Below are positions 9,177 through 18,921 of a stretch of 64,000 nucleotides of DNA, piece after piece. The DNA is taken from positions 41,232 to 105,231 of the forward strand of contig DHNQ01000009.1 in NCBI GenBank assembly GCA_002409595.1, written 5' to 3'. The notes under the pieces were generated by a model. The model was not told the origin of the DNA. It saw only the letters and a list, made by a program, of their open reading frames with translations, and did no database searches. Position 1 is the stretch's first letter. Every line of letters begins with the position of its first letter. A program made the translations under genes and the position numbers. The DNA comes from Dysgonomonas sp. UBA5412. Its GTDB lineage: Bacteria; Bacteroidota; Bacteroidia; Bacteroidales; Dysgonomonadaceae.

Positions 9177-10499
9177 TTATTTATATCTGAGCCACTTAAA
9201 CATTTCGGCAAACGATACTTTTTTACCATACATAAGTATGCCTACTCTGTATATTTTTGCTGCCAATTGTATCATTAATATTGCCGTAACAAATAATAAA
9301 ACGATAGATAAGGCAAGCTCCCACAACGGGATTTCGAACGGGGCTCGCACCATCATTACCACCGGAGAGGTAAACGGAATGAGTGAACACCAGAATGCCA
9401 TTGCTCCTTCCGAATTTTGCGCAGCAGCAAAACCTGTATAGAAGGCAACCATCAGTATAATCATAACCGGCATAATAAGCTGTTGAGCCTCTTGCGAATC
9501 GTTAGCTCCCGACCCAAACATGGCATAGAGAGATGCAAATAGCAAATAGCCTCCTACGAAATATACGATCAGGCATACAGCTACTTGTATCCAGTTTATA
9601 TTTAAAAGCCCACTTACCAGCCCATTCATCAGTTCAGGGTTGTTCTGCAACATTTCCATTGCTTGTTGCGATTCGATTCCCGATGCCATATTCATATCTA
9701 TACCTAGGAATAGCCTGACTGCAATCATTGCTCCGCCTCCTAATACGACCCAAACTAACAGTTGGAGAAGACCTACAAGACCGACTCCGATGATTTTTCC
9801 CATCATCAAGTCGAATGGTTTTACCGAAGAAATGATAACTTCTATAATTCGGTTACTCTTTTCCTCTACAACACTTTGCATCACAAGTGAACCGTACATC
9901 ATAATGAAAAAGAACATACAGAAAGTAAGAGCCGTGCCCACTATGCGTGCCGATTCTCCGAGAGTTTCGGTTTCCTTGCCTGTTTCATCCCAGCGGATAG
10001 TTGATACATGAATCCGATCTTTCGACTTTAATATTTGTTGCAGATCATTCACTACCTGAGGCTCTATATTGCTTTGATGAGTAAAATTTTCTATTTTTTT
10101 GTTTCTTACAGCCTCGGTTAGTATTTCGTTTATATAAGCAGTCAGTTCTCGTGGCGGCTGTTGCTTTTCGGAATAGAAAGTCACTGCTTTCGGGTTCTCG
10201 TTCAGATCTCCGTTTATCTGTAATAACGCGGAAGCCTTTTCTCGTTTCGTACTGTCTGTCGCAGATAGGTTGATAAACTCGTATGTCTTGTTCGATTCAA
10301 ACAGATTCGCATACATGCCGGTATTGTCTATCACGTAAACTTTTCTGATGTCGTCGTTGTCACTTATCATCATCAGTACAGTCGGCAGAGCAACTGCTGC
10401 TGCAAACAGAAATGGAGTGAGTAATGTAGTAAGAATAAAAGCTTTGGTTTTTACTCTCGACAGGAACTCTCTTTGTATGATTAATTTTAATGCTTTCAT
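9177..10499 (-). CDS. ABC-2 type transporter permease (NatB-like)
   Basis: 440 residues. One N-terminal membrane helix (about 20-45), a large extracytoplasmic domain (about 46-180), then five or six membrane helices from about 185 on: the layout of the NatB/ABC-2_3 permease family. These export small ions, peptides or drugs with a NatA-type ATPase. The sequence VVEEKSNRIIEVIISSVKPFDLMMGKIIGVG is the cytoplasmic loop typical of the family (residues about 211-241). Its start overlaps the ATPase gene stop by 4 bases, so the two form one transporter. The substrate is not inferable. Confidence 0.87.
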   Translation of the reverse strand: MKALKLIIQREFLSRVKTKAFILTTLLTPFLFAAAVALPTVLMMISDNDDIRKVYVIDNTGMYANLFESNKTYEFINLSATDSTKREKASALLQINGDLNENPKAVTFYSEKQQPPRELTAYINEILTEAVRNKKIENFTHQSNIEPQVVNDLQQILKSKDRIHVSTIRWDETGKETETLGESARIVGTALTFCMFFFIMMYGSLVMQSVVEEKSNRIIEVIISSVKPFDLMMGKIIGVGLVGLLQLLVWVVLGGGAMIAVRLFLGIDMNMASGIESQQAMEMLQNNPELMNGLVSGLLNINWIQVAVCLIVYFVGGYLLFASLYAMFGSGANDSQEAQQLIMPVMIILMVAFYTGFAAAQNSEGAMAFWCSLIPFTSPVVMMVRAPFEIPLWELALSIVLLFVTAILMIQLAAKIYRVGILMYGKKVSFAEMFKWLRYK

Positions 10500-11413
10500 T
10501 GTGCCGTGTTGGAAACTAATTGTATAAATATGTCATTCATTGAAGGTAGTTCTTCTTCGAAAGAAAGGATTTCATATTGTGAAGCTGCATCCCGTAGAAG
10601 ATCGGAGTTAGATACTCCTTCGTTGCGTTTTATTTGTATCTCGATAGAATCTTTCAGTATTTGTTTCGACAATATAGAGAAATACTGCGACTCGGATTGC
10701 TCATCAAATGCAGTCCCTGCCAGAGTCAGATTGAAAATATGCTGTCTGTACTGAGTTCTGATGTCCTTTACATTTCCTTGCAAAACTACTTTAGACTTGT
10801 TGATCAGAGAGATTTCGTCACAAAGTTCCTCTACCGATTCCATATTGTGAGTGGAAAGGATAATTGTTTTTCCCTTTGCTTTGAGTTCTAATAATTCGTT
10901 TTTCAAAAGTTCTGCATTCACGGGGTCAAAGCCACTAAATGGTTCGTCCAATATATAGAGGTCCGGTTCATGTATTACGGTAGCAATAAACTGTATTTTT
11001 TGTTGCATTCCCTTCGATAGTTCTTCTACCTTTTTGTTCTCCCACGATGCGATATTGAACTTATTGAGCCAGTATTCAGTTTTTTGTCTTGCTTCTTCAA
11101 CAGATAAACCTCTCAATCGGGCAAGGAAAATGATATGTTCTCCCACTTTCATCTTTTTGTACAATCCTCTTTCTTCCGGCAAATATCCGATATTAAAAAT
11201 ATCGTCGGCGGTAGATTCTTTGCCGTTGAGCAATACTTTTCCCGAGTCGGGGGCGGTTATCCTGTTGATAATGCGGATAAGAGAAGATTTACCGGCTCCG
11301 TTAGGCCCTAATAACCCATATATACAACCTTTAGGCACTTTTATGCTTACACCATTGAGGGCGGTGTAACTGCCATATTGTTTTACAATGTTTTGTGTCT
11401 CAAGATATAACAT
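10496..11413 (-). CDS. ABC transporter ATP-binding protein (NatA-like)
   Basis: 305 residues. Walker A GPNGAGKSS (Lys42), Q-loop region YLPEERGLYKKM, ABC signature ELSKGMQQKIQ, Walker B LYILDEPFSGFDP and the H-loop STHNME are all intact. The PEERGLY form of the Q-loop is typical of the NatA/ABC-2 exporter class. About 80 C-terminal residues form the regulatory tail common in that class. First gene of a two-gene operon; the permease start overlaps its stop. Confidence 0.93.
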   Translation of the reverse strand: MLYLETQNIVKQYGSYTALNGVSIKVPKGCIYGLLGPNGAGKSSLIRIINRITAPDSGKVLLNGKESTADDIFNIGYLPEERGLYKKMKVGEHIIFLARLRGLSVEEARQKTEYWLNKFNIASWENKKVEELSKGMQQKIQFIATVIHEPDLYILDEPFSGFDPVNAELLKNELLELKAKGKTIILSTHNMESVEELCDEISLINKSKVVLQGNVKDIRTQYRQHIFNLTLAGTAFDEQSESQYFSILSKQILKDSIEIQIKRNEGVSNSDLLRDAASQYEILSFEEELPSMNDIFIQLVSNTAQ

Positions 11414-11497
11414 GCTTGATTTATTTGTTCTGTTTTAAACTTATATTCAGTTAGTCGTTATAATTGGTCAATAATCACAGACTTGTCCAATTTTCTA

Positions 11498-11505
11498 CAA
11501 AGCTA
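11498..11505 (-). promoter_or_regulatory. -7 box of the ABC exporter operon
   Basis: Minus strand reads TAGCTTTG, an exact TAnnTTTG match, 84 bases before the ATPase ATG. The -33 position has no clear TTTG. Confidence 0.45.
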
Positions 11506-11553
11506 ATTTTTTTTACTTGTAACTATATTGTGTTTCTTATATTATGGTGAAAA

Positions 11554-11586
11554 TAAAAAAGGAGAGAGAATATTATTCTCACTCCC
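11554..11586 (-). terminator. Terminator after dnaG
   Basis: On the minus strand GGAGTGAGAAT pairs with ATTCTCTCTCC (one T-T mismatch, short loop), followed by a T-run of seven. Located 35 bases past the dnaG stop. Confidence 0.75.
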
Positions 11587-11620
11587 TCAACTATATGTTT
11601 GTATAGATAGGTAATAGGCA

Positions 11621-13621
11621 CTACCATCTCAAAATTATTCTCTCACCCAACTCTTTTGCAAGAAGTTTCTTTACCTCCTCCATTTCTTTTACCTGTTGCA
11701 TTAGTTCGATAGCGCCATCCCAATCACCTTCCTTTTGTTTTTGCTCCATTTTTTCTTTAATATCTCTTATTTGGGCAGATATATGAATGTTTTTGAGTTC
11801 GGTTACTGCTCGCGGAACGTCTTTCAGCAGATGCTTCTCTTCTGCAAGAGGAGTTTCCTCACGCTTGGCATTATCCCCAAACTGCTTTGTATGTATCTTG
11901 CTTAATTGATATCTGTCGCTTACTATTTCTGCAGCCAGTCTGCTCACATCCGAGTCGGTATGGGCTAAGAAATAACGTGTAGGATTGAATGTTTCATCCA
12001 CAGAGTGCTCGATAGCATCTTCCAGTATTGTTGTATATAAAGGATTTGTGAACCAGAACCCATCGCGCTGGAGGTCAAATTTCACCCAGTCGATGACTGT
12101 TGTAGGCATATCGCCCGTAATAGAATTTTCTTCACTTCCTTCGAGTAATATCTCCATTCCGTAGCGCACCACATAATAGAGTATGGCTAATTCGAACTTG
12201 TCTACCGAACTTTTTTTTACGACAACCTTGTTGCTCTTGGATATTGGTATCTGCGACAAATCATTGTTTGCAGCAGAAACTTCCGGATTAACTTTTGTCT
12301 GTGAGCTTTTTTCCAGATAGGCGAGCCTTTTCTTTGTCACCTCTTCCACCAAGATTCGCTCATCTATATCAAGAAGCTTACTGCAATCTTTTATATAAAC
12401 GCTTCGTATAATATTATCCGGTATTATTGAAATACTGTTCACTATGTCCGAAATTAAAGCAGCCCGCTTTATCGGATCATTACCCGCTTCGTCCAACAAT
12501 AATTTTGTCTTGAAACGGATAAAATCGACCTCATTCTCCTTTATATATTTAGTCAGAGATTCTGCATTTTGTTTCTTTGTAAACGAGTCGGGGTCTTCGC
12601 CCGCAGGCAGTAATATGACCTTTATGTTCATACCGTCCTCCAGCAGGAGGTCTATTCCCCGCAATGCCGCTTTTATACCCGCAGCGTCACCATCATATAT
12701 CACCGTCACGTTGTCCGTAAAGCGATGGATCAGTCGTATTTGCCCGTTGGTAAGAGCAGTTCCTGACGATGCTACCACGTTTTCTATTCCTGCTTGGTGC
12801 ATAGATATAACATCGGTATATCCTTCTACCAGATAGCAACAATCGGCTTTGGTTATGGCTTGTTTTGCAAAAAATATACCGTACAATTCATTCCCTTTGT
12901 GATATATTTCACTTTCGGGAGAATTTACATATTTACCGGTGTTTTCAACCTTTTTTAAAATTCTGCCTCCAAAGGCAATTACTTTTCCCGAAAGGGTGTG
13001 TACGGGAAACATAACACGTCCGCGGAAACGATCGACTACATAGTTGTTGTCGCCCTTGATCGTTAGTCCTGTTTTTACCAAATACTCCTCTTTATATCCG
13101 TTTCGGAGAGCCTCTTGTGTGAAGGCGTCTTTTTGTTCGAGACTGTATCCCAGTTGAAATTTTTCTATTATATCTTCTCTGAAACCTCTTTCTTTGAAAT
13201 AGCTTAACCCTACCGATTTTCCTTCAATGTGATTGTGCAATGTGTTTACAAAATAGTCACGTGCATAGTCGTTCAATATAAAAAGGCTTTCACGTTCGTT
13301 GTAAGCCTGCTTCTGCTCATCGGTAAATTCCCGTTCCTGTATCTCTATATTGTATTTCTTCGCAAGAAATTTTAATGCTTCATAATAAGATAGCTGCTCA
13401 TGTTTCATTATAAAATGAACAGCCGTTCCCCCTTCTCCACAAGCAAAACATTTACAAATGTTCTTTGATGGAGATACATAAAACGAGGGCGTTTTATCTG
13501 AGTGGAAAGGACATAACCCGACGTAGTTTATACCTCTTCTTTTTAGAGTTACAAACTGAGATACCACATCTACGATCTGTGCAGCATCCATTATTCGGTC
13601 TATTGTTCCCTGATCTATCAT
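11621..13621 (-). CDS. dnaG: DNA primase DnaG
   Basis: 666 residues. The N-terminal zinc-binding domain is intact (Cys37, His40, Cys58, Cys61 in CPFH and CFAC). The primase core follows, then the TOPRIM domain with the glutamate motif LVEGYTDVISMHQAG near residue 262 and the YDGDAAG acidic motif near 308. The long C-terminal segment is the helicase-interaction region and is poorly conserved, as usual. The enzyme makes RNA primers at the fork with DnaB. The chosen ATG gives MIDQGTIDRI, a typical DnaG start. Confidence 0.96.
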   Translation of the reverse strand: MIDQGTIDRIMDAAQIVDVVSQFVTLKRRGINYVGLCPFHSDKTPSFYVSPSKNICKCFACGEGGTAVHFIMKHEQLSYYEALKFLAKKYNIEIQEREFTDEQKQAYNERESLFILNDYARDYFVNTLHNHIEGKSVGLSYFKERGFREDIIEKFQLGYSLEQKDAFTQEALRNGYKEEYLVKTGLTIKGDNNYVVDRFRGRVMFPVHTLSGKVIAFGGRILKKVENTGKYVNSPESEIYHKGNELYGIFFAKQAITKADCCYLVEGYTDVISMHQAGIENVVASSGTALTNGQIRLIHRFTDNVTVIYDGDAAGIKAALRGIDLLLEDGMNIKVILLPAGEDPDSFTKKQNAESLTKYIKENEVDFIRFKTKLLLDEAGNDPIKRAALISDIVNSISIIPDNIIRSVYIKDCSKLLDIDERILVEEVTKKRLAYLEKSSQTKVNPEVSAANNDLSQIPISKSNKVVVKKSSVDKFELAILYYVVRYGMEILLEGSEENSITGDMPTTVIDWVKFDLQRDGFWFTNPLYTTILEDAIEHSVDETFNPTRYFLAHTDSDVSRLAAEIVSDRYQLSKIHTKQFGDNAKREETPLAEEKHLLKDVPRAVTELKNIHISAQIRDIKEKMEQKQKEGDWDGAIELMQQVKEMEEVKKLLAKELGERIILRW

Positions 13622-13810
13622 TTAATTATTTGGTTATGACAAGTTTCTCTAAGTCTGTTCTAAGAATTAGAATTTTTTATTTTTTTCGCTAAATTTCCAG
13701 TGGTTATACCCATCTTTTTTGCCCTTACGAAAGTACTAAAAATATCCATAAAAGAGAGCTTAATAAAATAAAAAGGATATTAAACATCTATGAGATTACT
13801 CTCTTTTTCT

Positions 13811-13818
13811 TAACTTTG
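13811..13818 (+). promoter_or_regulatory. -7 box of the DsbD-like gene
   Basis: TAACTTTG, an exact TAnnTTTG match, 42 bases before the ATG. No -33 TTTG at the right distance. Confidence 0.5.
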
Positions 13819-13859
13819 ACGATCTTGGAAATATTAGTCGATATCGGATAATTTACATT

Positions 13860-15881
13860 ATGAAAAAAATACTGTTTTTAGTCATCGCATTAGTCTCGTT
13901 TAGCAGCATTTATGCTCAGAATCCTGCAACATGGACGGTCAACTTAGTTGATAAGGGAAACGGCAATGTTGAGTTGACTGCTAAATTTAAAATAGAGCCT
14001 ACATGGCATATCTTCGACCTTACAGTGCCCGAAGGAGGTCCGATGCCAACAACCATTGCAATAGACAAACTTAGCGGAGCTACCAAAGTTGGCAGTTTTA
14101 AGGCTGTGGATTCGAAACTGAAAAAGAAATATGATGATATTTTTCAGATGGAATATGGCTATTATGAAACTCAGGCTACATTCGTTCAACAATTGAAGGT
14201 GACAGATAAAGCTGCCTTTGTTCTCGAAGGAGATATTCGCGGACAAGTATGTAGTGAGATTGACGGACAGTGTATCCCGATAAAAATAGATTTGGACTTT
14301 AAGTCTAAAGATTTACCTTCAACTCTTACTGTCGCCGGAGGAGCGGCTGAGGCTGTGACTTCGAGTGAGGATACAGATGTTGAAGAAGCTGAAAACGATT
14401 CGGTAAGCCAAACGATAACTCCTCTCACAGAAGGAGAGATAAGTAGCTTATGGAAACCGGTAATCAGTGAATTGAAAACTTATGGTGCTGCCGGAGATAC
14501 TTCGGATCAGTCTATTCTTTGGATATTTTTTGGTGGATTTTTAGGTGGCCTCGTTGCATTGCTGACTCCTTGTGTGTGGCCAATGATTCCGATGACTGTG
14601 AGCTTTTTTCTGAAAAGGAATAAAAAAGACAGAGCCAAGGCAATACGCGATGCTGTGACTTATGGCATTGGTATTATCATTATATATGTAACATTAGGCT
14701 TGCTGATAACCGGTATCTTTGGCGCAAGTGCATTGAATGACTTATCTACGAGCGCATTATTTAATCTGATTTTCTTTGGATTATTAGTCTTGTTTGCAGT
14801 GTCTTTCTTCGGCGCGTTCGAAATGGTACTGCCGTCTTCATGGACTAACAAGATGGATAGCAAAGCCGATTCTACAACGGGTATTATCAGCATATTCTTT
14901 ATGGCATTTACTTTGGCTTTAGTCTCCTTTTCTTGCACAGGTCCTATTATCGGCACATTGCTTGTGCAGGCTGCCGGATCGGGAAGTATGATTGCTCCGG
15001 CAATTGGGATGCTTGGTTTTGCCATTGCTCTAGCGATTCCGTTTACTATGTTTGCCATATTCCCTTCATTGCTGGAGAGTATGCCAAAATCGGGAGGATG
15101 GTTAAATTCCGTAAAAGTTGTTTTAGGATTTTTAGAATTGGCTCTAGCCTTAAAGTTTCTTTCGGTTGCAGACCTTGCATACGGTTGGGGTATTTTAGAT
15201 CGTGAAGTATTTCTTGTCCTATGGATTGTAATTTTTGTATTGCTCGGAGTATATCTTTTGGGTAAACTGAAATTGCCGCACGATAGCGACTTGAAATATG
15301 TATCCGTGCCTCGTCTGTTCTTGGCAATAATCTCTTTTGCTTTTGCCGTTTATATGGTTCCCGGACTTTGGGGCGCACCATTGAAGGCGATTAGTGCATT
15401 CTCTCCACCTTTGTTTACTCAAGACTTCAGCTTGTATAAAGGGGAAGTACATGCCATGTTTGATGATTATGAGTCTGGTATGGAGTATGCTCGTAGGAAC
15501 AATAAGCCGGTAATGATAGACTTTTCGGGTTATGGTTGTGTAAATTGCCGTAAGATGGAAGCTTCGGTTTGGACAGATGCACATGTAAAGGATATTCTTG
15601 AAAAAGATTATGTGTTAATAACTTTGATGGTAGACGACAAGAAGAAATTGCCGGAGGTGATAGAAGTGCAAGAAAATGGAAAAACTTCTAAATTGAAGAC
15701 AATAGGAGATAAATGGAGTTATCTGCAACGTCATAAATTCGGGACTAATTCTCAGCCTTACTATGTGCTGTTGGACAATGAAGGGAAGCCGATAGGCCCA
15801 TCGTATGCCTATAATGAAGATGTATCTGAATATATCAAATTCCTGAATATAGGTTTGGAAAATTATAAGAAACAGAAATAA
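13860..15881 (+). CDS. DsbD-like thiol:disulfide interchange (cytochrome c biogenesis) protein
   Basis: 673 residues in the three-part DsbD order. A signal peptide (residues 1-19, ending IYA) precedes an N-terminal periplasmic domain to about residue 150. A CcdA-like membrane domain (about 215-510) follows, with Cys in LLTPCVWPMIP and in VSFSCTGPI, the redox pair of this family. Last comes a C-terminal thioredoxin-like domain whose motif is GCVNC (Cys560, Cys563). It moves electrons from cytoplasmic thioredoxin across the inner membrane to periplasmic thiols. The active cysteines of both conserved domains are intact. A hairpin terminator follows the stop directly. Confidence 0.92.
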   Translation: MKKILFLVIALVSFSSIYAQNPATWTVNLVDKGNGNVELTAKFKIEPTWHIFDLTVPEGGPMPTTIAIDKLSGATKVGSFKAVDSKLKKKYDDIFQMEYGYYETQATFVQQLKVTDKAAFVLEGDIRGQVCSEIDGQCIPIKIDLDFKSKDLPSTLTVAGGAAEAVTSSEDTDVEEAENDSVSQTITPLTEGEISSLWKPVISELKTYGAAGDTSDQSILWIFFGGFLGGLVALLTPCVWPMIPMTVSFFLKRNKKDRAKAIRDAVTYGIGIIIIYVTLGLLITGIFGASALNDLSTSALFNLIFFGLLVLFAVSFFGAFEMVLPSSWTNKMDSKADSTTGIISIFFMAFTLALVSFSCTGPIIGTLLVQAAGSGSMIAPAIGMLGFAIALAIPFTMFAIFPSLLESMPKSGGWLNSVKVVLGFLELALALKFLSVADLAYGWGILDREVFLVLWIVIFVLLGVYLLGKLKLPHDSDLKYVSVPRLFLAIISFAFAVYMVPGLWGAPLKAISAFSPPLFTQDFSLYKGEVHAMFDDYESGMEYARRNNKPVMIDFSGYGCVNCRKMEASVWTDAHVKDILEKDYVLITLMVDDKKKLPEVIEVQENGKTSKLKTIGDKWSYLQRHKFGTNSQPYYVLLDNEGKPIGPSYAYNEDVSEYIKFLNIGLENYKKQK

Positions 15882-15892
15882 AATAAATAGAG

Positions 15893-15924
15893 AAAAAGCA
15901 GATTGTCAAAAATCTGCTTTTTTT
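15893..15924 (+). terminator. Terminator of the DsbD-like gene, abutting mazG
   Basis: Twelve-base-pair stem (AAAAAGCAGATT with AATCTGCTTTTT) around a 6-nt loop, ending in a T-run. It stops 5 bases before the annotated mazG ATG, leaving no normal room for a ribosome binding site outside the hairpin. Confidence 0.85.
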
Positions 15925-15928
15925 ATAG

Positions 15929-16729
15929 ATGTCAGATTATATGAATACAAGGGAACAGAAGATGCAAGCCTTTGGACGCTTGCTTGATATTTTGGATGAG
16001 TTGCGAGTGAAATGTCCGTGGGATGCTAAACAAACAAATGAAAGTTTACGCACGAATACGATAGAAGAAACTTACGAACTTTGCGAAGCTATAATTCAAA
16101 ATAACGACGAAGCAATAAAAAAAGAGTTGGGTGATGTTCTTCTTCATGTTATTTTTTATTCGAAGATAGGGGAGGAGAAAAGTGCTTTTGATATTGCAGA
16201 TGTATGCAATAGCCTTTGCGATAAATTGATATTTCGTCACCCACATGTTTTTGGAGACGATGCTGCAAAAACAGCCGGAGAGGTTGAGCAGTCGTGGGAA
16301 CAAATAAAATTGAAAGAAAAAGGAGGGAACAAAACTGTATTGGAAGGAGTGCCCTCTTCTTTGCCTTCGGTAGCTAAGGCCCACCGGATTCAGGATAAAG
16401 CACGCAATGCAGGCTTTGATTGGGAGAAGAAAGAAGATGTGTGGGAAAAGGTGTCGGAAGAGTTTTCGGAATTGAAGACAGAAATAGCTAATATGGATAA
16501 GGATAAGATGGAAGCTGAATTTGGCGACTTATTTTTTAGTCTTATAAATGCCGCACGCTTATATAAAATAAATCCTGATAATGCTCTTGAACGTACTAAT
16601 CAGAAGTTTATAAGTCGTTTTAATTATGTAGAACAAGAGGCAAAAAGGCAAGGAAAGATATTAAAAGATATGACTTTGCAAGAAATGGATGATTTGTGGA
16701 ATGAAGCAAAAGTGAAGCTGAATAAATAG
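15929..16729 (+). CDS. mazG: Nucleoside triphosphate pyrophosphohydrolase MazG
   Basis: 266 residues with two MazG domains. The first holds CPWDAKQT and the metal-binding helices EETYELCEAI and ELGDVLLHVIF. The second holds EEFSELKTEI and EFGDLFFSLINAARL. The E-x-x-E and E-x-x-D ligands are present in both. MazG hydrolyses (d)NTPs to NMP and pyrophosphate and cleans up aberrant nucleotides. The start is uncertain: the ATG at 15929 is 5 bases past a terminator, while the ATG at 15941 (MNTREQ) or 15962 (MQAFGR) would also give a full domain. Confidence 0.92.
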   Translation: MSDYMNTREQKMQAFGRLLDILDELRVKCPWDAKQTNESLRTNTIEETYELCEAIIQNNDEAIKKELGDVLLHVIFYSKIGEEKSAFDIADVCNSLCDKLIFRHPHVFGDDAAKTAGEVEQSWEQIKLKEKGGNKTVLEGVPSSLPSVAKAHRIQDKARNAGFDWEKKEDVWEKVSEEFSELKTEIANMDKDKMEAEFGDLFFSLINAARLYKINPDNALERTNQKFISRFNYVEQEAKRQGKILKDMTLQEMDDLWNEAKVKLNK

Positions 16730-16747
16730 TTTGTCTGAGTATAATAT

Positions 16748-16792
16748 AAAAAGAGTCTGAAATAATGGATATACATTGTTCAGACTCTTTTC
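16748..16792. terminator. Bidirectional terminator between mazG and the glycosyltransferase
   Basis: Thirteen-base-pair stem (AAAAGAGTCTGAA with TTCAGACTCTTTT) around a 17-nt loop, lying between two convergent stops. Confidence 0.82.
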
Positions 16793-16815
16793 TTATTTTT
16801 AAGATATTAACTTTC

Positions 16816-17916
16816 TTAGTTTCCGTTCCAGAAATCCAGATATTTTTTTGCAACTACCACATAATCGTGATTTTTTTCTACAAACTCTCTGCTCTTTCTT
16901 GATATTTCGGGTATATCCTTCTTGTTGAGTACAAGCCATTCTAATTTGTCGAATACATCGTCCTCATTGGGGTGTACATTTACAATAGGCTGATTAGATG
17001 TATCGCCATACAGTTCATATATATACGGCTCTCCACCACCAACTACAACTTTTCCTTGTGCCATAGCCAATAGGGCATTCATGGCGGGGGTGTGCGAATA
17101 TAACTGATCGAGTACAACATGCGCTTGCGACATCAATTGTTGATACACATCATAACTTACTGATTCCACTCTGGTAACGATCGCCTTGTCCGGATATTTG
17201 TTTTTAATCCTTTCAAGTGCCTTTTCCATTACATCTGTACCTTTGAATTTTTCTCTGACCTTATTGATGCCGATAAAGAAATTTACTTTTTCGGGTTCTT
17301 CCGGTATTGGTTGAAATTCTATTTCGGCAGTATTCATTGGCAAAGGGATATATTTTACCTTATTGGGAAAGTAAGGCTCGTATGCTTTATAATATTCATA
17401 CAAACATGCAGAAATACCATTGACAGATTGTGCAAGACTTCTGTTAAATTTTTCGAGCGGAGTTCCGATCCATTTATCTATGAAACGTTGGTTGAAATCG
17501 ACATTGATCGGTTTGCCGTCGACAAAAAATTCCGAATAGTCGAATATCTTGTTTCCAAGACAAGCTTCTACCCAGTAAGAATCGTCGCCAAAGGCTCCCA
17601 TAAAAACTTTTTTATTGTTTTTTCTGAGTTGCTTATACAGATAATTATTTATGCGCACATTTTGGGTTGTAAAGCAAGGATTGATCAGCTGAACTACATC
17701 ATAACCTTTAAAGTCTTTGAATTTGTTCAGAACAGATATAAGACTGGTCAAGGTGTCTTTCAATCTGGAACTTTTTCGGCTCAAGTCCACATCGCGCGGA
17801 TAATTTTTAAAGCCGTCTCCGTCTGAGGCAGTCAATACCTCATGCCCCATAGAGCGTAAGCCTTCGGCAAGAGTAAGGTGTGCCCTGCTATATTCCCCTA
17901 TTAATAGTATTTTCAT
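16816..17916 (-). CDS. Glycosyltransferase, GT-B fold (GT1/GT4-like)
   Basis: 366 residues. The N-terminus MKILLIGEYSRAHLTLAEGL has the glycine-containing first loop of GT-B enzymes. The C-terminal half has KFKGTDVMEKAL, a DQLYSHTPAMNALLAMAQGKVVVGG segment like the nucleotide-sugar binding region of GT4 enzymes, and a typical closing helix. No signal peptide or membrane helices. Acceptor and donor are unknown. It stands alone, between convergent mazG and a small membrane protein gene on its own strand, outside any visible polysaccharide cluster. Confidence 0.75.
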   Translation of the reverse strand: MKILLIGEYSRAHLTLAEGLRSMGHEVLTASDGDGFKNYPRDVDLSRKSSRLKDTLTSLISVLNKFKDFKGYDVVQLINPCFTTQNVRINNYLYKQLRKNNKKVFMGAFGDDSYWVEACLGNKIFDYSEFFVDGKPINVDFNQRFIDKWIGTPLEKFNRSLAQSVNGISACLYEYYKAYEPYFPNKVKYIPLPMNTAEIEFQPIPEEPEKVNFFIGINKVREKFKGTDVMEKALERIKNKYPDKAIVTRVESVSYDVYQQLMSQAHVVLDQLYSHTPAMNALLAMAQGKVVVGGGEPYIYELYGDTSNQPIVNVHPNEDDVFDKLEWLVLNKKDIPEISRKSREFVEKNHDYVVVAKKYLDFWNGN

Positions 17917-17936
17917 AAGTCTTATTTTGTTTTGTA

Positions 17937-17944
17937 CAAAGATA
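17937..17944 (-). promoter_or_regulatory. -7 box of the glycosyltransferase gene
   Basis: Minus strand reads TATCTTTG, an exact TAnnTTTG match, 20 bases before the ATG. No -33 box is evident. Confidence 0.5.
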
Positions 17945-18007
17945 AGTGATTATAACTATAAATAGATGCGAATAATATGAACTTCTGTCTTATAGATACC
18001 TCTAAGC

Positions 18008-18610
18008 TTAAATAAGATCTTTCTTTTTTACGATGAAGGTATATTTTTTGTCAATAAATAATACGGGAAACAATTCCTCCGTGCGCCAATCGGGGTTTCG
18101 CTTTGTTATATCGTTGTTGAAGTATGCTCGTAAATAATATTCAGAATCTGTATCTTCATCGTGTATCAATACAGATTCTTTCTTTAATGAGCCATTATGT
18201 TTTGATAAAACTGCATCCAAAGACAGACCCTTAGCTATATTGGTTATATTATATTTGTCATGTCGGCGGCTGTCATTGGTAAAAATAACATAAACATACC
18301 CATCTCTTTCTCCTATCGACTTCGCCAAACATATATGAAACGAACCTTCGGTCGACATCATTGTCTTTTGGATATGTCTTTTTATTGTTTTTAGCAAAAT
18401 TGTACCTACTACAAAGAATACCAAATAAGGAATAACATACCAAGAGGCAAGCATATCATTGTTAAACAGGTATAGAAGTCCGATCAAACCAACAAAAAGA
18501 AAACATACAGGTGGTATCATAAGTATATTTTTCCACCATGGAGTATTCTTTAAATAGCTTTTCTTGAAACTATAATCCTTTTCTAATTTAGCGTAATCGT
18601 TTGGCTTCAT
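18008..18610 (-). CDS. Two-helix membrane protein of unknown function
   Basis: 200 residues, family not recognised. A cytoplasmic N-terminus rich in Lys and Tyr precedes two membrane helices (about residues 31-50 and 57-77), joined by a short loop. A C-terminal soluble domain of about 120 residues follows, with a beta-rich pattern and no catalytic motif. The start MKPNDYAKLEKDY is the first plausible ATG. It lies 91 bases upstream of the glycosyltransferase on the same strand. No function can be assigned. Confidence 0.65.
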   Translation of the reverse strand: MKPNDYAKLEKDYSFKKSYLKNTPWWKNILMIPPVCFLFVGLIGLLYLFNNDMLASWYVIPYLVFFVVGTILLKTIKRHIQKTMMSTEGSFHICLAKSIGERDGYVYVIFTNDSRRHDKYNITNIAKGLSLDAVLSKHNGSLKKESVLIHDEDTDSEYYLRAYFNNDITKRNPDWRTEELFPVLFIDKKYTFIVKKKDLI

Positions 18611-18921
18611 ATTTTTGTTTTAACTGTTTCTGAGGAATTTTAATTCAGGTTGTGAAATTACATTTTAATTTTGATTAAATATTCTGCATTTTACGAGTTT
18701 TGAATATTAGGTTAGAATAAATTAACCTTATTTTGAGAATCTTGTTAGTTTGATCACCTTGCCTAGGGTGTTCCTTTCTTCTTTTTTATGATATTGAAAT
18801 TCAAAATGATAATAAAAAGACAATAACAATGTCAAAAAAGACATCATAACAATAATAAAAACATTAATTTTACAAGTTATTTATTGAAAACCGTATTATC
18901 CCTCAATTATATTTAAGGACA
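18611..18921. other. Intergenic region upstream of the RSH gene
   Basis: About 310 bases between divergent genes, very AT-rich. No exact TAnnTTTG box was found for either gene; two near misses (TATTTTG and TAGTTTG, one base short) lie at about 18730-18752. An imperfect CACC/GGTG palindrome sits at 18755-18770. No open frame or stable hairpin stands out. Confidence 0.5.

Noticed and set aside
17311..17826. A 171-codon open frame on the plus strand
   Set aside because: Fully antisense to the glycosyltransferase gene, no domain pattern and no start signals.
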